Positions 16,991 through 25,422 of a stretch of DNA of 64,000 bases are shown piece after piece. Source of the DNA: RUG12461 sp045661345 (GTDB taxonomy: Bacteria > Bacillota > Clostridia > Lachnospirales > Lachnospiraceae); the NCBI GenBank assembly GCA_045661345.1, contig JAZRFM010000021.1:1-64000 (forward strand), given 5' to 3'. Below the pieces are notes generated by a model, which did not search any database, was not told the origin of the DNA, and saw only the letters and a program-made list of their open reading frames with translations. The position numbers and the translations under genes are program-made. Position 1 is the first letter of the stretch. Every line of letters begins with the position of its first letter.

Positions 16991-17822
16991 GAAAAAGCAA
17001 AAGATCAAGGGCAATATGATTCAGCGAAGGCTGATCCCGAGTTACATCTTTCTTTCCATCGTAGCCTTCTTTTCCGTGTTCCCGCTTTACTGGATGATCA
17101 CGGCAGCGACCAACAATACGGTGGATGTGGCGCGGGGCAAGATCTGGTTCGGCACGTATGCCGCGGAGAATTTCAAGAACCTGGTGTCCAGTACCAACCT
17201 GTGGCAGTCCATGGGAAATTCCTTCCTTTATGCGGGTGTACAGACGCTGCTCTGCCTCTTTGTCTGCTCCCTTGCAGGCTACGGATTCGAGCTTTATCAT
17301 GACAAGGGCAAGGACATTCTGTTCGGAATCCTGCTGATGGCCATGATGATCCCCGGTGTGGCGACGATGATTCCGCTGTTTACCATGATGAGCAGGGCAC
17401 ACCTGACGAATACGGTATGGGGCTTTGTGCTTCCGGCCATTTCCACCCCGTTTATGATCATGATGTTCCGGCAGAATTCCCGGAACTTCCCGCCGGATAT
17501 CATGGAGGCGGCCAGAATCGACGGGCTTTCCGAGCTGGGGATTTTCTTCAGGATGTATATGCCGGTTATGAAATCCACCTATGCGGCAGCGGCGGTTATC
17601 ACCTTCATGAACGCATGGAATTCCTACCTGTGGCCCCGGGTGGTCATGATCGATAACCGGGCGCAGACCATGCCGATTCTGATCGCAAACCTGGCAAACG
17701 GCTACACGGTCGATTACGGGATGCTGATGATGGGCGTGTTGTTCTCGACACTACCGACGATCCTCATCTTCTTCATCCTGCAGAAGCAGTTTGCGGAAGG
17801 TATCACCGGTGCAGTAAAATAA
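16983..17822 (+). CDS. Sugar ABC transporter permease (MalG-type)
   Basis: A 279-residue second permease of the same transporter, with six predicted membrane helices and the EAA loop MEAARIDGLSELGIFFRMYMP. The C-terminus (FAEGITGAVK) is typical of MalG-type carbohydrate permeases. I use GTG 16983, with AGG 8 nt upstream. The overlap with the preceding gene suggests translational coupling and equal amounts of the two subunits. A terminator-like hairpin follows directly. Confidence 0.9.
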   Translation: MTEKKQKIKGNMIQRRLIPSYIFLSIVAFFSVFPLYWMITAATNNTVDVARGKIWFGTYAAENFKNLVSSTNLWQSMGNSFLYAGVQTLLCLFVCSLAGYGFELYHDKGKDILFGILLMAMMIPGVATMIPLFTMMSRAHLTNTVWGFVLPAISTPFMIMMFRQNSRNFPPDIMEAARIDGLSELGIFFRMYMPVMKSTYAAAAVITFMNAWNSYLWPRVVMIDNRAQTMPILIANLANGYTVDYGMLMMGVLFSTLPTILIFFILQKQFAEGITGAVK

Positions 17823-17835
17823 CAAGTAAAAAAGG

Positions 17836-17865
17836 GAGCCTCTTAGTGTGGGAGGCTCTTTTTTT
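17836..17865 (+). terminator. Intrinsic terminator between permease and lacZ
   Basis: GAGCCTC (17836-17842) pairs with GAGGCTC (17852-17858) around a 9-nt loop and is followed by seven T. Only 18 nt separate it from the beta-galactosidase start, leaving no room for a new promoter. Read-through or an antitermination step is therefore needed for lacZ-galK-galT. Confidence 0.8.
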
Positions 17866-17883
17866 ACCCAAGAGGAAGGAAAT

Positions 17884-20800
17884 ATGAAGAAAGAATTTGA
17901 CAGCAAAATTGTAAGGGATCCCGCTGTTTTTCAGGAAAACAGGCTTCCCGCGCATGCAGACCACGTTGCCTACGGTTCGGTGGAGGAGCTCCTTTGCGGG
18001 GAGAGCCGTTACCGGATGAGCCTTGACGGATGCTGGAAATTTCACTATGCGAAAAATGAGATGCAGGCGCCGGATGGATTCTGGAAAGATAAAGCAAACG
18101 TATCCGGGTGGGACGAGATCCGGGTACCCTCCCATATTCAGATGGAGGGGTACGATGCGCCCCAGTATACCAATGTGGCCTATCCATGGGACGGACATGA
18201 GGAGCTGGTGCCCCCTGAGGTGCCGACGGATTTCCTGCCGGTGGCGGATTACGCCCTGACCTTCTCCCTGCCGGCGCACATGAAAGGGAAAAAGATCCGG
18301 ATCTCCTTTCAGGGCGTGGAGAGCGGGTTTGCCCTGTTTCATAACGGCACGTATATCGGATACAGTGAAAACACCTTTGATCCCGCAGAATTCGATCTGA
18401 CGGAGACTCTTGTGGACGGAGAGAACTTCCTGGCTGTACGTGTCTTTAAATGGACCGCCGGCAGCTGGTGTGAGGATCAGGATTTTTACCGGTTTTCCGG
18501 CATCTTCCGCAGTGTATATCTGAGTGTGGTTCCGGATGCGCATGTGATGGATCTTTCCGTTGTGCCGGCACTGGATGATACCTTTACCAGGGGAAACCTT
18601 TCCCTGACGTGGATCGCGGAGGGAGAAGGGAGCATAGACTTCTCCCTGGCATATGACGGAGAGGAGATCTGGAGGGAGACCTGTCCCTCCAAAGACGGGA
18701 GGAACACGGCATCCGCACAGATAGAGGAACCGGAGCTGTGGAGTGCGGAAATGCCGAATCTTTATGAGCTCCTTTTGACGGTGAGGGATCCGTCCGGCGC
18801 GGTGACGGAGGTCATCCGGCAGGATGTGGGCTTCCGCCGGTTCGAGATGAAGAACGGGATCATGCTCCTGAATGGAAAGAGAATCGTATTTAAGGGTGTG
18901 AATCGTCATGAATTCAATACCCATACCGGGCGGGTGCCGGATAAGGAGGCTCTGAAAAAAGACATCCTGATGATGAAGCAGCACAATATCAATGCGATCC
19001 GTACAAGCCATTATCCGGATGATTCGGCGATTTATGAGCTGTGCGACCGATACGGTCTCTACATGATCGCGGAGAATAATCTGGAAACCCACGGCACCTG
19101 GGATGCGTTCCTCAAAAAGACGGCAGAGGAGGCATTCGTTGTGCCGGGCAACAAGGAGGTCTGGCAGCCGTTGCTTCTCGACCGGGTGAATGCCTGCTAT
19201 CAGCGCGACAAGAACCATCCCTCCATTTTGATCTGGTCCTGCGGAAATGAGTCCTATGGGGGCAGGGTCATTTATGAAATGAGTCAGCTTTTCCGGAAAC
19301 TGGATCCGGAGCGTCTCGTTCATTATGAAGGGGTTTTCTGGGATCGCAGCTTCCCTGACACCAGTGACATGGAAAGCCAGATGTACCCCTCGGTTGCCGA
19401 TATCGAGAGGTTCCTTGCCGAAAATCCGGACAAGCCCTTTATCTGCTGCGAATACACCCATGCCATGGGTAATTCCTGCGGCGGCATGCATAAATATACG
19501 GATCTTTCCGACCGGGAGCCCCGTTACCAGGGCGGCTTCATCTGGGATTATATAGACCAGTCCATAGCCAAAAAGAACCGGTACGGACAATGGTTCCAGG
19601 CCTATGGCGGCGATTTTGACGAACGCCCGACGGATTATGATTTTTCCGGTAATGGGATCGTCACCGCCGCAGAACGGGAGCCCTCTCCGAAGATGCAGGA
19701 AGTCAAATACAATTATCAGAACCTGGCCGTGACCTTTGATCAGGAAAAGAAGACATTTACGGTGCACAACAAGCACCTGTTTCTGAACGCGGATACCTTT
19801 GATGCATGGATCAGCCTTCTTGCGGACGGAGAAACCGTGCGTGTGGTACCGGCCGAGCTTTCCGTTGCTCCCTTATCGAGCGAGACGTTTTCGATCCCCT
19901 CAGACCTGCTGACGGAGATCAATGCGAGAAAAACAGCGGCAGAGTCTCTGCAAAAGAGCGCGCCGGAATTTACCGTTAATGTTTCCTTCACGCTGCGGGA
20001 GGATACACTCTGGGCAAAGGCGGGATATGAGGTGGCATTTGGCGAGACCGTCTACAAAAAGCCATGGACCACCTATCATTGTGACGGAAAACTGAAGGTT
20101 GTACACGGAAAGCTGAACCTGGGTCTCTACGGGGAGCATTTTTCCGCCATGTTTTCCACGCTTTATCCCGGCATGACATCCTATGTATACGGCGGGGTGG
20201 AGATGCTGAAAGCGGTTCCGATGCCGAATTTCTGGCGTGCGCCCACCGCGAATGACAGAGGGAACCGGATGCCGCAGCGTTACGCCCAGTGGAAGATTGC
20301 GAGCATGTATGTGACGGGAAAAAGCAGTGACCGGTTTGAAAACACCGCCCCCTCGGTGGAAGAAAAAGATCACAGTGTCGTGGTTACGGTGAAGTATTAT
20401 CTTCCCACGGAGCCTGCGGCCGAGTGTACGGCAGCATACGAAGTGTTTGCGGACGGTCTCGTGGAGACGACTCTTCGCTATTCACCGGTAAAGGGGCTTC
20501 CCGAAATGCCGGAATTCGGCATGCTCTTCAAGCTGGATGCGGATTACGACAGGATCAAATGGTACGGGCTGGGGCCGGAGGAGACCTATGCGGACAGGAT
20601 GCGCGGCGGCAGGATGGGCATTTTCGAAAAAGCCGTGCCGGACAATCTGGCGGTTTATCTCGTCCCGCAGGAATGCGGAAACAAATGCGGTGTACGCTTT
20701 GCCTGCGTGATGGATCGAAAGGGGAGAGGCCTGTGCTTCTCGGGCGATGAGATGTCTTTCTCCGCACTGCCGTGGACGCCGCATGAAATCGAGAACGCCA

Positions 20801-20964
20801 CCCATCCCCACGAGCTGCCGGAGATCCATTACACGGTGGTGCGTGTGGCAAAAATGCAGATGGGTGTTGCAGGGGATGACAGCTGGGGCGCTGAGACGCA
20901 TCCGGAGTATCTGTTGGATGGAACGAAGGAGCAGGTGTTTACGTTCCGGTTTCGCGGCATGTAA
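17884..20964 (+). CDS. lacZ: Beta-galactosidase, GH2 family
   Basis: A 1026-residue cytoplasmic glycoside hydrolase of family 2, full length for LacZ. Domains in order are a sugar-binding jelly roll (RVPSHIQMEGYDAPQYTN), an immunoglobulin-like domain, a TIM barrel, and a C-terminal Bgal_small domain (ERP-type WRAPTANDRG, GLGPEETYADR). The catalytic acid/base is Glu456 (IWSCGNES) and the nucleophile is Glu523 (CCEYTHAMGNS). There is no signal peptide, so it cleaves imported lactose-like galactosides. The ATG at 17884 follows GAGGAAGG. Its position between the sugar permeases and galK fits lactose or galactoside use. Confidence 0.95.
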   Translation: MKKEFDSKIVRDPAVFQENRLPAHADHVAYGSVEELLCGESRYRMSLDGCWKFHYAKNEMQAPDGFWKDKANVSGWDEIRVPSHIQMEGYDAPQYTNVAYPWDGHEELVPPEVPTDFLPVADYALTFSLPAHMKGKKIRISFQGVESGFALFHNGTYIGYSENTFDPAEFDLTETLVDGENFLAVRVFKWTAGSWCEDQDFYRFSGIFRSVYLSVVPDAHVMDLSVVPALDDTFTRGNLSLTWIAEGEGSIDFSLAYDGEEIWRETCPSKDGRNTASAQIEEPELWSAEMPNLYELLLTVRDPSGAVTEVIRQDVGFRRFEMKNGIMLLNGKRIVFKGVNRHEFNTHTGRVPDKEALKKDILMMKQHNINAIRTSHYPDDSAIYELCDRYGLYMIAENNLETHGTWDAFLKKTAEEAFVVPGNKEVWQPLLLDRVNACYQRDKNHPSILIWSCGNESYGGRVIYEMSQLFRKLDPERLVHYEGVFWDRSFPDTSDMESQMYPSVADIERFLAENPDKPFICCEYTHAMGNSCGGMHKYTDLSDREPRYQGGFIWDYIDQSIAKKNRYGQWFQAYGGDFDERPTDYDFSGNGIVTAAEREPSPKMQEVKYNYQNLAVTFDQEKKTFTVHNKHLFLNADTFDAWISLLADGETVRVVPAELSVAPLSSETFSIPSDLLTEINARKTAAESLQKSAPEFTVNVSFTLREDTLWAKAGYEVAFGETVYKKPWTTYHCDGKLKVVHGKLNLGLYGEHFSAMFSTLYPGMTSYVYGGVEMLKAVPMPNFWRAPTANDRGNRMPQRYAQWKIASMYVTGKSSDRFENTAPSVEEKDHSVVVTVKYYLPTEPAAECTAAYEVFADGLVETTLRYSPVKGLPEMPEFGMLFKLDADYDRIKWYGLGPEETYADRMRGGRMGIFEKAVPDNLAVYLVPQECGNKCGVRFACVMDRKGRGLCFSGDEMSFSALPWTPHEIENATHPHELPEIHYTVVRVAKMQMGVAGDDSWGAETHPEYLLDGTKEQVFTFRFRGM

Positions 20965-21060
20965 GGAAGCGCTGATGGAAGCGATCCTTCCGCAGGAGCT
21001 GTTTCGTAACGGCTCCCCGGGCCGGATGCGGGACACAGAGGAAATGACAGGAGGAATCAA

Positions 21061-22233
21061 ATGGAATATCAGGAAATGATGGATAAGTATACGGAGTTGT
21101 ACGGTGCCCAGGGAGACATCAGACTGTATTTTGCTCCGGGACGGGTGAATCTGATCGGGGAGCATACCGATTACAACGGCGGTCATGTATTTCCCTGCGC
21201 CCTGACCATCGGCACATATGCCCTTGTACGCAAACGGACGGACGATCGGCTGCGGTTTTATTCCATGAATTTTGAAGAGGACGGCATCACGGAATCGGGT
21301 ATCTTTGACTTTCATCCGAAGGAGGAAAACAGCTGGACCGCCTATCCGAAGGGTGTAATGTGGGCATTCACCCAGCGGGGGATGGCATTGCCCCAGGGAC
21401 TGGATATTCTGATCCGGGGAAACATTCCGGCAGGTTCCGGGCTTTCTTCTTCGGCGTCTCTGGAGGTACTGACGGGATTTTTCCTGAGGGATATCTTCGG
21501 ATTTGAGGTAACCAATGAGGAGCTTGCGAAGATCGGGCAGTATTCGGAAAATCAGTATAATGGGATGAACTGCGGGATCATGGATCAATTTGCCTCTGCA
21601 ATGGGAAAAAGCGACCATGCCATTTTTCTCGATACTGCAACCCTCGAGTATACCTATGCGCCTCTTTTTCTGGAGAACGCATCCGTTGTGGTAACGAATT
21701 CCAACGTTAAGCATTCCCTGGTGACTTCCGCGTACAACCAGCGGCGTGAGGAATGTGAGAAGGCGCTTTCGGAGCTGCAGAACGTAAAGGAGATCAACAC
21801 CCTCGGGGATCTTTCCGAAGAAGAGTTCGAACAGTGCAGGGAAGCCATCAAGGACCCGGTGCGGCAGAAGAGAGCAAAGCATGCTGTCTATGAAAACCAG
21901 CGGACGATCCGTGCGGTGGAAGCCCTGGAAGCCGATGATATCAAGCTGTTCGGTCAGCTGATGAACGCTTCCCACATCTCTTTGCGGGACGATTATGAAG
22001 TATCCTGTCCGGAAATCGATGTGCTGGTGGAAGAAGCCTGGAAGGTACCGGGTGTGATCGGCTCCAGGATCACGGGCGGCGGATTCGGAGGATGCACCGT
22101 CAGCATCGTGGAAAATGCCGCGATCCAGCCCTTCCAAAAGGCGGTGGGAGAGGCTTACCGGGAAAGAGTCGGGAAGGAAGCGGATTTCTATGTGGTCGAG
22201 ATCGGGGACGGTCCCCGGCGCATTCCGATGTGA
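21061..22233 (+). CDS. galK: Galactokinase
   Basis: A 390-residue GHMP-family kinase phosphorylating galactose to galactose-1-phosphate, the first Leloir step. Signatures are GRVNLIGEHTDYNGG (galactokinase motif, residue about 25), the ATP loop IPAGSGLSSSAS, GMNCGIMDQFASAMG (catalytic Asp) and the C-terminal motif RITGGGFGGCTV. GGAGG lies 7 nt before the ATG. It lies 96 nt after lacZ and 13 nt before galT, in one operon. Confidence 0.95.
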   Translation: MEYQEMMDKYTELYGAQGDIRLYFAPGRVNLIGEHTDYNGGHVFPCALTIGTYALVRKRTDDRLRFYSMNFEEDGITESGIFDFHPKEENSWTAYPKGVMWAFTQRGMALPQGLDILIRGNIPAGSGLSSSASLEVLTGFFLRDIFGFEVTNEELAKIGQYSENQYNGMNCGIMDQFASAMGKSDHAIFLDTATLEYTYAPLFLENASVVVTNSNVKHSLVTSAYNQRREECEKALSELQNVKEINTLGDLSEEEFEQCREAIKDPVRQKRAKHAVYENQRTIRAVEALEADDIKLFGQLMNASHISLRDDYEVSCPEIDVLVEEAWKVPGVIGSRITGGGFGGCTVSIVENAAIQPFQKAVGEAYRERVGKEADFYVVEIGDGPRRIPM

Positions 22234-22246
22234 GGAGGAGCAGAGC

Positions 22247-23776
22247 ATGGTGGTGGAAGAACAGATTCTGAATCTGGTGGATTACGCGCTTGCAACGGGA
22301 CTGATCACGGAGCGCGACCGCGACTATACGACGAATCTGCTGATGGCACAGCTGGGAATAGACGGACTGGATGAGGAGACACTTCTGGCACATCAGGTTC
22401 GTCTGACGGATCAAAAGAAAGCAGAAGAGGCATTGGAAGGGATTCTGAAGGCATTGCTGGACGATGCGGCTGAAAGAGGCCTCCTTCCGGAGAATACCGT
22501 CACGTACCGGGATCTTTTTGATACGAAGCTCATGAACTGTCTCATGCCCCGTCCGAGTGAGGTGGAAAGGAAGTTCCGCAGTCTTTACGAAAACGAAGGA
22601 CCGCTTGCGGCTACGGACTACTATTACAAGCTGAGCTGTGACAGTGACTATATCCGCCGTTATCGTGTCAAAAAAGACCTTAAGTGGGAAACAAAGACGG
22701 AGTTTGGAACCCTCGATATCACCATCAATCTGAGCAAGCCGGAAAAGGATCCGAAAGCGATTGCAGCGGCGAAGGCGGCGAAACAGAGCGGTTACCCCAA
22801 GTGCCTGCTCTGCAGGGAAAACGAAGGCTACGCAGGGCGCGTGAATCATCCGGCGCGGCAGAACCACAGGATCATCCCCATCACGATCAACGGGTCGGCG
22901 TGGTTTTTGCAGTACTCTCCTTACGTATATTACAATGAGCACTGCATCTGCTTCCATGCACGGCATATCCCCATGAAGATCGAAAAGGCGACCTTCGGCA
23001 AGCTCCTTGATTTCGTGGAGCAGTTTCCGCATTATTTTGTGGGGAGCAATGCGGACCTCCCCATCGTGGGCGGCTCCATCCTGTCCCACGATCATTTTCA
23101 GGGCGGTCATTATACGTTTCCGATGGCGAGAGCGGAGGTGGTGGAGGAAATCTCCTTCGCAGGCTATGAGGACATCAAAGCAGGGATCGTGAAGTGGCCC
23201 ATGTCCGTGATCCGTCTCGACGGATCGGATAAGAACAGGATCGTGGAGCTTGCGGACCGGATCCTTGCGGCATGGAGAGGCTACACGGATGAGAGCGCCT
23301 TTATTTTTGCGGAAACGGAGGGGGAACCCCATAATACGATTACGCCTATCGCAAGGCGCCGCGGAGATGATTTTGAGCTGGATCTGGTGCTGCGCAACAA
23401 CATCACGACAGCAGAACACCCTCTCGGTGTCTATCATCCGCATGAGAAGCTGCATCACATCAAAAAAGAAAACATCGGACTGATCGAGGTGATGGGACTT
23501 GCGGTTTTGCCGAGCCGTCTGAAGGAGGAAATGGCGAAGCTGGAGGAGGCCATGCTCTCCGGTGCCGATCTGCGCGCCGATGAGGTGCTGAACAAGCATG
23601 CGGACTGGGCGGAAGAGATCCGCAAAAGGCACGGGGATCTCCGAGCGGATAATCTCCACGGGATTCTGGAAGAAGAGATCGGACAGGTCTTTGCGCAGGT
23701 GCTTGCCGATGCCGGCGTTTACAAATGGTCTTCGGAGGGGAGGGCTGCCTTTCTGCGGTTTGTGAAAAGCGTGTAA
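22247..23776 (+). CDS. galT: Galactose-1-phosphate uridylyltransferase, type 2
   Basis: A 509-residue enzyme exchanging UMP between UDP-glucose and galactose-1-phosphate. It belongs to the long Firmicutes GalT class (type 2). Signatures include DLFDTKLMNCLMPRPSE, YPKCLLCRENEGYAGR, ISI-type YVYYNEHCICFHARH, and the catalytic-region GGSILSHDHFQGG. ATG 22247 has GGAGGAG 7-10 nt upstream; earlier in-frame codons lie inside galK. No galE is present in the window, so UDP-galactose epimerisation must be encoded elsewhere. Confidence 0.95.
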   Translation: MVVEEQILNLVDYALATGLITERDRDYTTNLLMAQLGIDGLDEETLLAHQVRLTDQKKAEEALEGILKALLDDAAERGLLPENTVTYRDLFDTKLMNCLMPRPSEVERKFRSLYENEGPLAATDYYYKLSCDSDYIRRYRVKKDLKWETKTEFGTLDITINLSKPEKDPKAIAAAKAAKQSGYPKCLLCRENEGYAGRVNHPARQNHRIIPITINGSAWFLQYSPYVYYNEHCICFHARHIPMKIEKATFGKLLDFVEQFPHYFVGSNADLPIVGGSILSHDHFQGGHYTFPMARAEVVEEISFAGYEDIKAGIVKWPMSVIRLDGSDKNRIVELADRILAAWRGYTDESAFIFAETEGEPHNTITPIARRRGDDFELDLVLRNNITTAEHPLGVYHPHEKLHHIKKENIGLIEVMGLAVLPSRLKEEMAKLEEAMLSGADLRADEVLNKHADWAEEIRKRHGDLRADNLHGILEEEIGQVFAQVLADAGVYKWSSEGRAAFLRFVKSV

Positions 23777-23804
23777 AGGAATTTTACGGAAATACTATAA
23801 ACTA

Positions 23805-23818
23805 TCTGAATATTCAGA
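23805..23818. promoter_or_regulatory. 14-bp perfect palindrome, possible operator
   Basis: TCTGAATATTCAGA is a perfect palindrome in the 157-bp AT-rich gap after galT, upstream of a small unknown gene. No convincing promoter hexamers could be aligned to it. Confidence 0.35.
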
Positions 23819-23933
23819 CGATATATAGGATGAGAGGACACACCGGTTTCCCGTCGGCACCGGATCAGGACGCCGGAGGAATATGACAGGCAGGGACAGA
23901 TTCCCTGTCGAAACGGAAAGGAGGTGGCTCATC

Positions 23934-24185
23934 ATGTTTCCGGGTGTAATCGAACAGGTAATGGCGGAACAGTATCAGGCGTTCCGTACAGACGGTAAAG
24001 GACGCGAAAAGAAGTGGGAGAAAAGAGTTTCCCGTGTGGCGGACAGCAAAGAAGAGAACGCGGTCAATGCCCGCAACGGTGAGCACCCGCCGGGCTATTA
24101 CAAAGCGGGAAAGCATGTTCCGAAAGAAAAAATTCCCCCTGACAAGGAACTGTATCAGTTCACATCCATCAATTTTCTGGTATAG
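23934..24185 (+). CDS. Hypothetical small basic protein
   Basis: An 83-residue, highly charged protein without cysteines, membrane segments or signal peptide. Visible motifs are VMAEQYQAFRTDG, RVSRVADSKEENAVNARNG and HPPGYYKAGKHVPKEK. The gene is supported by a very strong site (AAGGAGGTGG) 6 nt before ATG 23934 and by a strong terminator 32 nt after the stop. I recognise no family. It is separate from the galactose operon and may have its own promoter near the palindrome at 23805. Confidence 0.6.
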   Translation: MFPGVIEQVMAEQYQAFRTDGKGREKKWEKRVSRVADSKEENAVNARNGEHPPGYYKAGKHVPKEKIPPDKELYQFTSINFLV

Positions 24186-24216
24186 GAGATAATCAATGAA
24201 TCAGATGAAGTCCTGA

Positions 24217-24257
24217 AAGGACGGCAGGCGCAGCAGACGCAGCCGTCCTTTTTTTTT
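24217..24257 (+). terminator. Intrinsic terminator
   Basis: AAGGACGGC (24217-24225) pairs with GCCGTCCTT (24242-24250) across a 16-nt loop, followed by a long T run to 24257. Confidence 0.85.
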
Positions 24258-24372
24258 GCACAGGTCCGCACATGGAATGATTCCGGCTGAGACCGGACGC
24301 GGGCCGCGCAGCGAGCAGGGGGATTGCATCCACCCTGCTCGATTTTGTGTATTTCCCTTTTTCTGTAAAAGA

Positions 24373-24381
24373 TGGTAAAAT
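24373..24381 (+). promoter_or_regulatory. Extended -10 promoter, near-leaderless
   Basis: TGG TAAAAT at 24373-24381 forms an extended -10, and only 6 nt separate it from ATG 24388. No Shine-Dalgarno sequence precedes the ATG and the -35 region is poor. Transcription would start at or beside the start codon. Confidence 0.5.
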
Positions 24382-24387
24382 CGGCGT

Positions 24388-25422
24388 ATGCATACGGAGA
24401 AGCACAGCATAATACTCAGGGTTCTCTTGATCCTGCTGATTCTGATTACCATAGCGACCGTTGTATCCCTGTTTTTGGTGCAGCGGAATGCAGCGCATTC
24501 CGGAAAGGAAAAGGAAGCGCTGAAAACCTATGGCCGCTACTACGCTTTTATCTCGGAGGAACAGAATTCCTCTTTCTGGGAAGAGGTTTATGAAGGGGCA
24601 CGTACGGAGGGAGAAAAGACCGACGCCTTCGTGGAGGATTTTGCCTCGGATCTGGCTGTGGGCTACAGTCTGGAGGAGCGGATCAGAATCGCGGTTGCAT
24701 CCGGTGTGGACGGGATTATTGTGGAAAACGTCAACCGGTCGACAGAGAAAAATGAAATCGCAGCGGCTGCCGGGGCAGGGATTCCCGTGGTGATGGTCGG
24801 CGGAAATGACGACGCGGGTACGGGAAGGATCAGCTACGCGGGAGTCAGCCGGTATGACCTTGGCGGGATCTACGGGCGGCAGGTCGTGATTCTGGCGAAA
24901 AAGCTGCTGGCGGACCGCGGCAGGGTAAAGGTCACGGTTCTGACCGGAGAAGGGGCGGATGCAGAGAGTCAGAGGCTCCTGATCAGTACCATCAGAGACA
25001 TTGTGGCAGCGGATGCCGACCTGTACGGGCGGATCGATTTTGAAACACAGGAGATCGATGATGTGGGTACCTTTGCCTCCCAGCGCTCCATTACGGAATT
25101 CCTGACGGATCCGGAAAATGTGCCGGATATTCTGGTTGCCTTGAGTGAGGAGCACACCAACAGCGCCCTGCAGGCAGTTGTGGATAATAATGTGGTGGGA
25201 CAATGCAACATCATCGGCTATTATGATTCCGATAATATCCGCAAGGCAATCGAGAGCGAGATCCTCTACGCCACGATTTCCGTGGATGCGGCGCAGCTGG
25301 GGGAGGACTGTACCACGGCCCTCAATGAATATCTGGACAGTGGTTATGTCAGTGAATTCTTTATGGCGGATACTTACGTGGTCGATCACGAGACCGTAAG
25401 CGCCGGGGGAGGAGAGGAATGA
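24388..25422 (+). CDS. Membrane-anchored periplasmic-binding sensor protein
   Basis: A 344-residue protein with one N-terminal transmembrane helix (about residues 10-31) and no lipobox, followed by a type I periplasmic-binding fold (Peripla_BP_4: AVASGVDGIIVENVN, AGIPVVMVGGNDD). It overlaps the LytS-type kinase gene by 4 nt (ATGA). This matches the XylFII-LytS-YesN arrangement of Clostridium beijerinckii, where an anchored sugar-binding protein hands the signal to the kinase. It probably senses an external sugar rather than transporting it. The ligand is unknown. The start has no ribosome binding site (see the promoter at 24373). Confidence 0.8.
   Translation: MHTEKHSIILRVLLILLILITIATVVSLFLVQRNAAHSGKEKEALKTYGRYYAFISEEQNSSFWEEVYEGARTEGEKTDAFVEDFASDLAVGYSLEERIRIAVASGVDGIIVENVNRSTEKNEIAAAAGAGIPVVMVGGNDDAGTGRISYAGVSRYDLGGIYGRQVVILAKKLLADRGRVKVTVLTGEGADAESQRLLISTIRDIVAADADLYGRIDFETQEIDDVGTFASQRSITEFLTDPENVPDILVALSEEHTNSALQAVVDNNVVGQCNIIGYYDSDNIRKAIESEILYATISVDAAQLGEDCTTALNEYLDSGYVSEFFMADTYVVDHETVSAGGGEE

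Noticed and set aside
17803..19776. 657-codon frame antisense to lacZ
   Set aside because: It mirrors a strongly conserved GH2 enzyme and has no independent start signals or domains.
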